DNA of 64,000 nucleotides from Balaenoptera acutorostrata (taxonomy: Eukaryota > Chordata > Mammalia > Artiodactyla > Balaenopteridae): assembly GCF_949987535.1 (NCBI RefSeq), contig NC_080081.1, positions 35,814,428 to 35,878,427 of the forward strand, given 5' to 3'. Of this stretch, positions 47,244 to 58,890 are shown in pieces. The notes beneath the pieces are model-generated. The model made no database searches and was not told the DNA's origin. It saw nothing but the letters and a program-made list of their open reading frames with translations. The first letter of the stretch is position 1; the number at the start of each line of letters is the position of its first letter. Both the position numbers and the translations under genes were made by a program.

Positions 47244-48515
47244 TGGGTCTAGATTTAAACTAGTTTTTATCCCATAAATGTAGAATAAAAAGCACTGAAA
47301 TTTATTTGTCTTTAGCAATACCCGCCTTTATACCTAACTCTCCTCTTACCTTTTTATCTTTATTTTATTTTGTCTTTCTCCCATCACTATTTCCAGATAC
47401 TTCCAAGCCAGCACAATATTTTCACCCCATATTTCTGTTCTGCAGCAATGTCCTATCCTGTTGACAATTTCAAACTTTGAATCAGTGGCTCATAATGCAG
47501 ACCATTAACCACTGGGCATATTTCAGTCCATCTTGTAAATGCTGCAGATAAAAATAATGTAATAATCCTCGTTTATCTTTTTTAATATAAAACTTATCTA
47601 TAAAAATGCCGAGTCTCATTTCTGCATGGCAGCTATCAGCTTAGAGCTGAGTAGTTGCTGCCCTATTTAGATTATGTCTGACTAGTTCCTCAAACTTCTT
47701 ATAACTGCTTTTTGGATTTCTAAAAATGGTCCTATATGTCAGTTATCATTTATTATCACATTAGTGGTGTTACTTTTTCCTAGAGTAGTGAATTCTTTCT
47801 CTGTCCTGTGTCTCTCTCAAAAATGAAAAAAATGAAAGATCAAGAAAACACAGTAGCAGAAAAATGAGAAACAGCTTATGAATTTGTGTCAGTGAACAAT
47901 ATTTCTGTGCACTTAATATCAAGGTAACTTCTAGGCCCCCTTAGGAACAGAAATCTGTGACTCCTATTTAAAATCTATCCAACATGATATGCTTCTTCAA
48001 AATGTTCTTGTTCCAGGAAAAGTAATGTGCCTACATTTTCACTTTAAAAGGTATAATTTGACAAATAGTTCCTAAATTGTTACTTGAAAACTCAGAGGTT
48101 ACAAAAATATTTCTGTGTACCTCTAGGAATTCTTGGATTCTCAGTAAACGAATATCTTTTCTCCTTCATATAACAAGTAACATACATGCATTTAAACAAT
48201 TGCTTTCTGAGTAGATTTTGGTTCCCGTTCTAAAAGCATAACTATAATAGAAGATTTCAGGTACAGTGTCAGGCCCATGAGATGTTTTGTAAAAAAAAAT
48301 AATCATGGCTTTTCATTGCATATAAGACACTCCAATCAACTTGGAATAATATATAGGATTCTTTATTCCTTAGTGCTAGTCTAACTCTTTGAATTTTCAA
48401 GAGCTCCTGCCCTTTAAAATGCATTCTGAGCTCTAACCAAACTACTAAATAATCCCCAGTCATGACATATACAATCATATCTTCAAGAATTGTCTTCTAG
48501 TTCTTGAAATCAGAA
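47244..48515. other. Unassigned DNA
   Basis: No gene or identified repeat. Slightly less AT-rich than average. A 69-codon minus frame (48478-48269) shows no domain. Confidence 0.4.
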
Positions 48516-48519
48516 ACCC

Positions 48520-48765
48520 TCCTGAATTTCTACTAACCCTTCAAGATCTAGTTCAAACATTGTTTTCTCAAAAGTTGTTCATGTTTCACTTCCAAAAATT
48601 AGTTGTTCTCTATATATTCATAAACGTTTTATCTAATTCTAATTATTATAACCTTTTGCTGTATATTTACTTATTTAAATGTCCAGCTCACATTTCACAC
48701 TATAATTTCCCAGCACTGAACATAATTTTGGGTACATGATAGTGTTTAATAAACTTCTGATATAG
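48520..48765 (+). repeat. L2 LINE 3' fragment
   Basis: Order typical of the L2 3' end: 'ccttcaagatctagttcaaa', 'attataaccttttgctgtat', 'tttcccagcactgaacataa', 'gtgtttaataaacttctga'. Diverged. Confidence 0.7.
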
Positions 48766-48859
48766 GACAAGGATATAACAGTACAGTAATTTATGCATCA
48801 AAATAGATTTGAGGCAGAGAGGAGAAGAGGCTGTATAATGTAAAATCTGCAGCCTCAGG

Positions 48860-49105
48860 CTTTCTGCTTGTGTAGGAGGTACAGGCTCCAGGGCCTGACG
48901 GCCTAGGTGAAAATATTGACCACTCATCTCTAGGTGGTCAATTTTCCTAACATTTCTGTGTTGTTTCTTGTTGATAAAAAGATAATAATGATAGTCTTTA
49001 TCGTTTAGAATTGTAATCAGAGTTAAAATATTAATTTATGTAAAGAGCTAAGACAATACGGAGCAGTAATACATGCTATACAAGTATTTCCTATTATCAT
49101 TAACA
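48860..49105 (+). repeat. MIR SINE
   Basis: 'ctccagggcctgacggccta', then 'ataaaaagataataatgata', then 'taaagagctaagacaatacg' and 'tttcctattatcattaacat' follow the MIR core and 3' end. Strongly diverged. Confidence 0.6.
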
Positions 49106-49179
49106 TGAAAAAAGCTGCTCTATAAAGCAGTAAGTATTTTTCTCCCCAATTTAAAATATTAATATAAAAATAAAATATT

Positions 49180-49790
49180 CTGAGAATCCTCGTGCCCCTC
49201 AAAAAGTGTTATTTTAAAATTAACGAAGATACCACGGATTACAACTCAGGGATAAAAAAGAAAAATCTATTGATGCATGGAACAACTTGGATGAATTACC
49301 AGAGAATGATGTTAAGTGAAAAAAGCCAATCTCAAAAGGTTAACTACAGTATGATTCCATTTATATAACACTCATAAAATTATAAAATTATACACATGGA
49401 GAACAGATCAGTGACTTCTAGGTTTAAGGATGGGGCTAGAATGAGGTGTGTTTCATGGTGATGGGACAGTTCTCTATCTTAACTGTGGTGGTGGATATAC
49501 ATACATGGACCAAACATGTGACAAATATGCATAGAATTAAGTATACACACACACACACATACATACACCACATACCATGAGTACAGGTAAGGCTGGGAAA
49601 TCTAAACAAGATTGGTATCTGTCAACTGTATCAATGTCAATATCCTGGTTATGAAATTGTACTGGTTTTCAAGATGTCATCATCAATGGAAACTGGGTAA
49701 AGGGTACACAAGATCTCTATTAACTTTACAAGTATATGTGAATCCACAGTGATCTCAAAATGAAAGCTGAAATTAAATTATTTAAGGTTG
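49180..49790 (+). mobile_element. Old L1M 3'UTR with (AC)n
   Basis: 'gcatggaacaacttggatga', 'gtatgattccatttatataa', 'aactgtggtggtggatatac', an AC/AT microsatellite at about 49545-49568, 'tgtcaatatcctggttatga', 'ggaaactgggtaaagggtac' and 'tgatctcaaaatgaaagctg' are the standard phrases of L1M 3' ends. Possibly two overlapping 3'UTR types joined. Confidence 0.78.
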
Positions 49791-52535
49791 GACTTAGGTT
49801 TGGATCCAAAAGTAGTTATGGCTAAATATCTATTTCCATCTAGCGATTAACTTTCAGGAAGTTCTATATATAAACAGGTAGGATCAAAACGCTCATCTCA
49901 TTACCATCTCTCTTATTTTGGTTGCATTTTCATGAACAATAAAGACTAGAAAAGATAAATTTAATCGCATTTATATACTTCATTAAATTATGTTATTTTA
50001 AAATAACAACTCATATTTATTAGACTTAATTTAAATACAAAGTAATCTCCTTTCCTGCACTTGTCTAGCTGATTAATTCCTTTCACATTGTACTTTTATA
50101 TGAGACATCTTCATCTTTGCAGTGTGATATTTTCTCTTCTACATTTGAAGTGGGAAATGACTGAATGAAAGCTAATCCCAGACAGTGGCTGGGTAGCACA
50201 CAGCAGGCAATTGTTTAGAACTTAGACCAACCAAAGATTATTCTGGAGGACGAGTATTTTATTACTGACATTGTTTTAAACTACCAGGTCAAGGTGAAAA
50301 GCAGACCAGCTTTTCCCTGATTTTGTGGTTGTTGTTCAATTATGCACAGATAACAAATGGTGCCTCCACACCTCACGGCCGGCCCACATCCTCTCCCAGA
50401 CCTAGACCACTGAGTCTTGCTCCCACTCCCTTCCCTGACCTCAGTGTGCAAATGGTCCTAGATCAAAACAGGAATCCTATCTGTCCTAGAGTCAGTGCCA
50501 TCGTATTGTGGAAGACAGAAAAGGAGTTGCAGATGCCTGGGCAAGAGTAGCAGATGCCTGGGCTAAGTGAGTAAAGAATGTGACAATAAAAAGAAAAGAG
50601 AAGAATTTAAGTAATTAATTAAAAAGATTTAAAATATTACCTGAAAAGGTTATAAGATCATGGGGCATTTTAAGCTCTACCAATCAGAATGTTATAGGCA
50701 TTATGCTTTCGAGTGTTGCCTCATCCTTTGAGTCACAGACTGGGGAGATTAATGACAAATTCAGAGTTAACAAATGCAAACCCCAAACTTGGACTCAGGT
50801 CTCTTACTGTCATTGGTTCGTACCCTCTCTTTGTGCTTAGAACATGGACCTCATAAATAAATGCCATCCTATGTTTTCATATTGTTTATTCATGACACAA
50901 CAGAATCAGAAAAAAAAATATCCTTATTAATTAACTTACTTTACTGTTGTTTTGATTACATTTGCAAACAAATACTATCACTAACTGGAGAAAGAAAAGC
51001 CCACCCCTACCCCTTCTGTCCTTCATCACCTGTTTATTTATTGTACAGCCCCCAAGGGAAGTCTCCTTTCGCTCCTCAGTGTTCAAAACACTGACTTGCT
51101 TCAGAGCCACTTACACTTAGTTTCTTTTATCATTTGACCCCCTGTATCTCGTTGATCTAAGTTCTGAACTAAAGTCTCCCCGATAAAACAAGTTAAAGGG
51201 TTTTAAGATCCAGAAAGACATAAATTAAATGAGTGTTGCCTCCATGGGGCAATAAAACAAGAGCCATTTGACTCTATACATTTGCTGACCTTTTGATCTG
51301 CATTTGCAAAGCAAGTGCCTCTTAGTTAGGGTTTGGTCTTAGAATTTGCCTTTGAAATGGGCCCACTGAACCCTTTAATATTTCATTAGAACTTTCAGCT
51401 ACTTATTGTATGTATACATCTCTCAAGGGGTTAGAATAATTCTATGTGTGAATTTTATTTAAGTGCTCATAAAAATGTTTTTTTGCCTTTAGTTTTCTTC
51501 AAAGTGTTCTTATTTTTTTCTTAGCGTTGATGATACCTGCAAGACAAAAGGGGTTTATATGCTTGAATGGAGACGATATTTCTGCGATAAAATAGAAGTT
51601 CAAGAAAGAGCTAACCTTAATTTATTGATATAAAATATTTAAGGTCTTATTTTTAAGCATTAAAATTGAAACAGGTTCACTGCAGGATTCCAGGTAAGTT
51701 CATTTGAGGTTGATTTGTTTTAGAGAAAAATGTGGTAAAGAAATGCATCCTGAGATGACCTACCTCCATTATCAGTTTTTTAATCATTAAAAACCAGTGT
51801 TTTCAGAAGCTTCTCTTGACATTTTTATAATGTGGCCATAGTTGACAAACAGAATAAAGGCTAAAAGTAAAATTCCCCATGGATTAAATTTTTTAGAAAA
51901 AGTGGGTATTACCAATGTATTAAAAGAATTTTTAACATTAAATTGCCAACACCATGGAAGCAACTTAAACTTTTCTAAGGTCATTTGGTGTCATTCTCTA
52001 TCATGATTGAATGGTCATACCCTCAGTGCAGACCAACAAGCTGAAAATAAAACTGGACAAAAGGTCTATGTTTCTGCAAGACAGTTCCAGAGATTTTACT
52101 GTTTTTTTATCCTAGATATATTATAAATTATACATATATTAAAATTATACATATTACACAATACGTAATGATACTATTGATTTTCAAATGAACAATGCAA
52201 ATTAGAGTAGATATACAGCTCTCTGTCCTAAAATAAATTATTAACATAGTTAAATTCAAGAAGGCTTGTGTGATTCATAGATGGATCCGGGAGAAAGTAT
52301 TGCAAAAGCTTTTCTTTTTTCTCTTATAAATTGGCTTCTCTGCTATTCTTCAAACATCTAATATAGTCCAATATTAAAGAATGCAGATATTTTTAAAAAC
52401 CACTTTAGAAGGTTTTCCTGATTTTTCTTATTGTGTCATGCCTTTTTTGAGTCATTGAATTGAAATCAAATGTTTATTTTTGATATAATTCAATGCAATG
52501 AGCATACATAGCATAAACACTATCATTTCTGACCG
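49791..52535. other. Low-copy-looking non-coding DNA
   Basis: No gene or clear transposon. Plus frames at 50323-50550 and 50861-51094 (75 and 77 codons) have no recognisable domain; the first begins inside ordinary sequence without promoter features. About 51180-51420 is relatively balanced in composition and could be conserved non-coding sequence. Confidence 0.35.
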
Positions 52536-52539
52536 TGGT

Positions 52540-52720
52540 ATTCATTCATTCTTCCACTTAGTCTTCCATTAATTTATTCAGCACCTATATCTTGGGTGGC
52601 CACTCTGTGTCAGGAATTGTGCCAAACACGAAGGAAACAAAAAAATTAGGCTGTCAAGTTCTCTTTTTTTTCATGCAGCTTCTAATATAAAAGTGTAAGC
52701 AAACCCAACAAGCAGGTAGT
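52540..52720. repeat. Ancient mammalian repeat fragment
   Basis: 'attcattcattcttccactt', 'ttattcagcacctatatctt', 'ctgtgtcaggaattgtgcca' are the diverged 'attgagcacctactatgtgcc…ggcactgtgc' phrases found in many ancient mammalian repeats. Family not resolved. Confidence 0.5.
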
Positions 52721-54440
52721 TTGCAGTATATGTAATAATGAAATTCAAGGGTGCTATAGAAGCAAATATGCAAAATGACTGTTGGGAATCACAAAAGGCT
52801 GACCAAAGAAAGAGGAGTCTAGGTTGGCAACTGAAGGATTACTAGGATTCTAGATAGTCAATGCTTGGGAAGTGTGTTTCAGGTAGAAAAAAAAAAAAAA
52901 AAACCCAAAACAATAAGTGGGAAGACACAAAGAAAGATAACTATGGCTTAAATCTGGATTTTTATGGAGGAAATGGTGAAGGCAAAGAGCAAGAGCCAGA
53001 TCACAATTGTTCTGTATGGACTTTAAGGCAGGAAAGATTAATCAAATACACAGGAACTTAGGAGAGTATGACCTCTCATTCAGCTAACAGGTACACACAT
53101 CAGGCCACTTGTGTCTGTGATACACGTACTACAGATGATATTTAAATATCACATTGGCATTGAGAAAACGCACATCTATCCATCATTCTACATTGCCAGG
53201 TGGGAAAAAAATATCCCTTCAGGAGCTTAGCTTTAGGTCAGCCTTTGAAAGCTGAAAGTTATATTTAAAGATGCCAAAGGAGAAAGATGCAAACAATAGA
53301 AGAAAATTCTTAGAAAAAAGCTAGGCATGCTAGTACCCAGATCAACACATCTTTCTTTCACATTTTTTTAATATTATTTTTTTCTTCTGCAAATAAAAAG
53401 GCAATTAGAAAAAAGATATTTTTTATCTCCTGGATTCTATTCATTTCCTCCATGAACCCCCCACTATTCTTGTTTTTATAGTTATATGCATAATTCATTT
53501 ATATATAATTATATAATGTATATTGTATATATAAAATCATATAGATATATAGAGAGATGTATGCAACATTTCGTAGATATATGCGGACTTCAGGAAGGGA
53601 AAACTGTCATTTGAATTAGCTGATAAGAAATAAAAATTATCTATTCACTATGTTTTGGGGAATAAAATATTACAATTTTAAACTTTTATTAATTTAGGAG
53701 TTGTAAAGTACAGTTTTTGAAACTGATTTACAGTGACATGTCCAGCATTAGTGACAATTTAGTGTGTAAATTCAGAAAGCTGTCTTTATAAATTTTCTAG
53801 AGATTTTTCACTTTGTAACTTAAAGCTATCTATTAGGGCTATTGTCAGGCCTTTTTGGTTTTACCTAAGGCTGCTTCTAACCTCTATTTTCAAGACTCCT
53901 GGAATTAGACAATTAACAGCATGAGTATAGTTGATGGTCTTGTCTGCAGGAATGGTAATAGGCTTCAGAAGATTAATAGCATAAGTAAGGTTTTATAATG
54001 GAACATCTGCAGAATAACCATTAAGCATATTTGTCATGGTAATTTTATTTGTGGCTCCTATAGCGGAGTTATCAGTAACCAGCTAATACTTTGTACTGAC
54101 CAAATATGTATTTGAAAACCTGGTTTTCCCATGGATATGTGCTACAGAATGAGGCATTTGTATTTGGGTTATGAATAATTCAAGCAGAACATAATTGAGC
54201 ATTACAGTAGTAACATAACAATTTCAGTTCACTTGTATTGTGCCTTGAATTGAATATTTAACAGAACCCAATAAACTTAACTAGCTAATTAATACTAATC
54301 AGTAAGAAAATTATATTAGCACATTAATTCATTATAAATATGAACTGAACCAATATTTTAATGTTTTCTGATCATTTTAACAAGGGAAATATACTTTCAA
54401 GGTGAATTACATTTTCATTTCAAGTTAGGAATATAGATAG
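52721..54440. other. Unassigned AT-rich DNA
   Basis: No gene. An A-run is at 52888-52903 and TA-rich sequence at about 53480-53560. Confidence 0.4.
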
Positions 54441-54840
54441 TAGCCACATTAATTATAAAGATACATGCACCTTATATGATCCTTTCAAGCTCAATAGGGT
54501 ATAGTGATCCGTGGTACCAGACAACACAAAGTAGCAAAGCCTCCATTTCTGAGCATCCCAAGTAATCACTGATGAATCCATTTCACGTGTCCACCCGCAG
54601 GTGAAAGGTCTGCCTTCACTTGAGTCCATTTTTTCCATTTCAGTTCAATAGTAGAAGCTGATTTTAAATCAGCAGAGAAAATGACTGTGGTAGTACAGAA
54701 AGCCTCATACACGAACACAAATTCTAATCCTTGACTCTCATCTTGTCTTGGGTCCATATTTGTGGCTTCCCGAAAAGAGATATGTACCATTTTCCAACAC
54801 CTTCTTAGTGTTCCTTGTGAAGTCACAAAATGTATTATCT
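54440..54840 (-). other. Unrecognised block with two overlapping minus-strand frames
   Basis: Frames 54638-54453 (61 codons) and 54826-54566 (86 codons) overlap in different phases and together read like one longer, frameshifted sequence (…'SADLKSASTIELKWKK' continuing into 'MDSSEGRPFTCGWTREMDSS'). The composition is less AT-rich than the flanks. I do not recognise the protein; it may be a processed-pseudogene scrap, old retroelement or chance. Confidence 0.25.
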
Positions 54841-54889
54841 GGGAGGAGATATTTGAGCTGGGTCAGGCTTTGCAGTGGTAAATCCAGAT

Positions 54890-55720
54890 TCATGAAGTAC
54901 TGGGTAGGTTTGTGAGGGTGATGAGAAGTTCAGTAGGGTGGGGTGATTCTGTGAGTGGCAAGTTGAAGAGAGGATGATGGCATGGTAAAGAGTTTATGAT
55001 AAAGAGGTGGGCTGAGTGTAGAATATGAATATTGTTCTTTGCTACGTTAATGGGATTTGATATTAACTTGGAGGTAATGAGCATGATTATAAGGTAGGGT
55101 ATTAACCATTCTGGTGGCTATATGAAAAATGACCTGAGAAAAGATTAGTAACCAAGAAAAATTTTAGGAAACTGCTGACCTCAACAAGATTGTAAATTGG
55201 AGAGATTGAGGGCCTAGGAAGGCAATAAATAGGGATTAAGAGATTCTAAGGCTCTTAGTAAGGTAGACTAGATAGGATTTAATGATGTAGGAAGTAGAAG
55301 TGAGGAATGGAGAATCTAAGATGCGGCCAGTTTTTCCAGCGTAGGAGAGAGTGGAATGATCATTTTACCAGTATAACTGAAATTATAAACTGAAGAAAAT
55401 GCTTAAGTGAGAGAAAAATACATTTGTTTTTTGATTTCAGTTTGAGGTCCCTATATAGAACATTTAAGTAATAGGGACAGTTAATCCCACGTGACAATGA
55501 AATTTGGGATAAAGATTGGATACTGAGATATAATCACAGCCATGGAATGGATGACATCTTCCAAGAAGAACCAAGAGTAAAAACAGAGCAGTGGGAGATT
55601 TCACCTTAAATTTCACCTTAAAAGGGTGGGCAGAGGTAGAGGAACAGAAGGGGAGACCACAGTAGAATAGTCAGAGGTACTGAAGTAAAGGAGAAAAAAA
55701 CTACTTTGAAAACAAAGAGT
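54890..55720. repeat. Purine-rich ancient repeat, family unresolved
   Basis: G/A-rich text such as 'aggaatggagaatctaagat', 'ctgagatataatcacagcca', 'tggaatggatgacatcttcc' and 'gggtgggcagaggtagagga' matches, in order, a recurrent ancient mammalian repeat whose segment at about 590-960 may be another piece. Non-coding. Confidence 0.4.
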
Positions 55721-57490
55721 AGAAAAAAGACTTTTAGGAATAGCGTGAGTCAATACTGTTAGAGACTCTTAAGCCCTTTAGGATAATTAAATAAAACACA
55801 ATTTTAGCTTTTGGCTATAGTAATTAGCAGAAAATAACATTAATAAAAACATTTTCAGTAAAGTGGTGATGGCAGTCCGTCAGTTTTTATCTGACTTATG
55901 GCTTCTAACTTCTTTTGTCAAAAAAAATTGAGAAATTTCTTTTTCAAATTAGACACATTGTTTTCAAAGCAGACCCATGGCTCAAATAAACTGAATTATT
56001 TGGAATAGTTTAGATAGACATGTGAATAATTCTTATGCTTACCAAGGACTTTTTTTGTTTAAATTTACCTGTTTGACAGTCTAGGACAATACAAATGATT
56101 TAAATAATAATTCAACCTTTTGTGTATTAGAGCTGACTTGATATTTATAGAACAAGAATGCCAGAAAGTATAAATAGGCCATTCCCTATGTCCCTATAAT
56201 ATGGCACTGCTAAGCAATTTGTATGCACATTACATTGACTTTTAACCTTGCAAAACCTATGTATTTATTTAGCACATTTATCAAACTAGTAGATGAATAT
56301 ACTACCTGAACTACAAGCAAGACTTTAGAATTAAAAACACAGAATGTTAAGAAATAAAAAGAAACTGAAAAAATCAACTTCCCAAAATATCAGATGTAGA
56401 AGGTTTAATTTACTAGATCAAGGGAACATATTTATTTATGGGAGAGTCAGACCTGGAACCCACATTGCTACCCTTCGTATGTTCTTATTTCTTCTAAAGA
56501 AAAGATGCAAATCTTGGTGTCCCAATCAGGTTATTTAATTTAATACAAATGATTTTCTTCCACTCATTTGCACAAATGTGTATCATTTGTCTTAAAAATG
56601 CTTAAAACTTAACATTCACTTTCTCAATGTACTTCTATTTTTTTAAAAGGTGCTCTAATAGCAAAGTGCTGTGATTTTAAAGCAAATTTAGATCAAAGTA
56701 TTGACCAGTAATGAAAGATTATCTTTGCATAAAATCTACCAAAACTAGCAATAGAGGTATAGTGTTAACTCTGTTGTGCTAAGCCTTCAAACATACAGAG
56801 CTGGAGAATATATCCAAAAAGTTTAAGGTGCAAATAACAGAGTATGAGATTTCCCTAGAGTGCAATGCTTGAGTCACCTGCTTCCAAAAATATCAAGAAG
56901 ACCCACTGTCTCTATTTACCCACTGTCTCTATTTACCCCTTTCCTATTATGAACTCAGGGTTCCCATAGTACTTATAAATGTCTTGAAGGGGAAATTAAT
57001 TCAGCTCAATTCTATCTTAATACATGTTCTAGTGAAATAGAATTGGCTACTAAAGAAAGAGGCAGGCCATGGTCAATCATGTCTAAAATCACAAATTTCC
57101 TTATGCCGTCCCTGTTCCAGTAGAACCATGGATTGTCTTCTTGTGGTCATGAATCTTAGAGGGTGGAATTCCTACTCACCAGTGTTGTATTTGCTGGATG
57201 AGATCTGAGTCTGACCAGCCACAGTACCATAAACAAAAGAGGAAAGGAGGCCAGCATCATTTAAATTCCAGCTCTGTCAGTTCCCTTTATTACAGGAATG
57301 AGAGAGCAGGGATTGGGTTTTGGCAAGCCTGTTGCACTGTGTCAACACGGTAGATGAAATCCAAAGTGGCTCAGGAATGTGAGTTTGACTGTTACTAGCA
57401 GAATTCCAGCTGCTTGAGCAGTAAGGGCATCAATGAATGTAGAGCAAGTGGCTGAGGCCCAATGCTTCAAAGCTACCAGGAGGCAGGGGG
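55721..57490. other. Unassigned DNA
   Basis: No gene. A 17-bp tandem duplication (cccactgtctctattta twice) is at 56902-56935. The part 57230-57490 is less AT-rich but unrecognised. Confidence 0.4.
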
Positions 57491-57492
57491 AA

Positions 57493-58050
57493 TGTTGTTG
57501 ACCAGGATTCCTGGCCTCCTTAATGAATAGAAATTGATAAGAGGCCAGGCAAAAAATTCAGGCAAGGCTTTATTGGGACTCCTGCGGCAGCAGGAGGGAA
57601 GGAGAACAAGCAACATGTTAACATGTTCCCTTGCTCGCTTGCTCCCTGAGGTGGGTTGAGCTGCCTCCTTATATGGGGTGATGGTAGGGGTGGGTCCAGG
57701 GGTCGAGCTGGAGGTCTACTTAGGTAGTTTGCCCACCCCATCAGTGATACTGTGTGCAGGGTGCATGTACAGTACCCTGCTTTTGCTCCCGGCTCCTCAG
57801 AAGTGGTAGTTGAGTTTTTGATCTTTTTGTATCTTGTTGTTCATAATTTGCCCCAACTGGGCATGCACACAGTTATTTTTAATCCCTTATAGTTTCTTTG
57901 TAGTTTGTTGCTCAAGGAAATGTTTGCCCCGGTGCCAGCACTGCAGCAAATGGTCCCAGGTCCCAGCCTGCCTCAGGAACACTCTTCAGAGCCCTGTTCA
58001 TGTTGAAGCTCCTATGTCCTCATGAACATGAGCCTAAAGTGTTTCTAACA
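57493..58050 (-). repeat. Solo LTR, copy 2 (more complete)
   Basis: Inverted relative of the LTR at 25888-26295. On the minus strand it runs from about 58050 to a 'gtcaacaaca' end at 57493. It has a TATA-type element (CCATATAAGG, plus strand 57667-57676) and, about 100 bp downstream, AATAAA (plus tttatt, 57569-57574) followed by a U5 with 'cctcttatcaatttctattc'. The CCATATAAGG also fits the CArG consensus for SRF. No retroviral genes adjoin it. The 5' limit is approximate and target duplication was not confirmed. Confidence 0.7.
57667..57676 (-). promoter_or_regulatory. TATA/CArG-type core promoter element in LTR copy 2
   Basis: CCTTATATGG on the plus strand, CCATATAAGG on the LTR sense strand. 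Position relative to the AATAAA fits the LTR TATA box. Confidence 0.5.
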
Positions 58051-58890
58051 GTTTTAGTAATCACCTCCTTCAGTTTACATAGAGAAACATTGGTGCAAGA
58101 TTGTCCCTGGTCTTGGGCCAGAACAGATTCTATGTTACCAGTCTACAGATTCTGAAGGATGATTTTTATCTTCCTCTCAAAAGACTACACAACACATGCA
58201 AGAGGTATAGTGGGTTTTGAAATAGCTTGAATCACAAAAGGACTTTTTACACACCCATCTCCCAGAGGCATGTTCTGCAAATACGTAAGCATAGATCAAG
58301 AAAAAGCAAAAGCAGCTTCTGCCTCACAGTGATTCTTCAATCCTAAAAATAAGGGAAAACATATCAAAATAAATTATCAGTAGGCATTAGACGCAGAGTC
58401 TTTCTCATCCAAGATCTGGAAAGACATACAAGTCCATATGCAAAAAGGCCACAATGGCAGACAGCTAACATCAGCATAGCTCTTGAACAGACCCTACTCA
58501 GTGTCTGTGCCAGTATCGGTGTCTCCCTCATAAGGGTATGAACCTCATTGTGTCCTATTGTCTATATTTTTAAATCATTTTCTCTGATTCACAGCTTTGT
58601 TTCTTAATTGCCTTTTTCTCCTCTGATTTGCATAATACAAATTGCCAATACAGCAATTGACTTTTGTCTCCCAACTCCCACCCCAATCTGAATGCTTATT
58701 GCTTATGATTAAACAAAATACTTTGAAATCATCTAAAATACACTGATTGAAAACTTGCACTGAATAATTAAGGTTATATTAACAGAATGATTCAAAACTT
58801 ACAATAAAATGCCTCCCTAACTCTGCTTATTTGGAATAATGGTGTAGAACTCTGCAGATGAAAGGAAAATAGTTATTATAAATGTTTTCT
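58051..58890. other. Unassigned DNA
   Basis: No gene or identified repeat between the LTR and L1-C. Confidence 0.4.
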
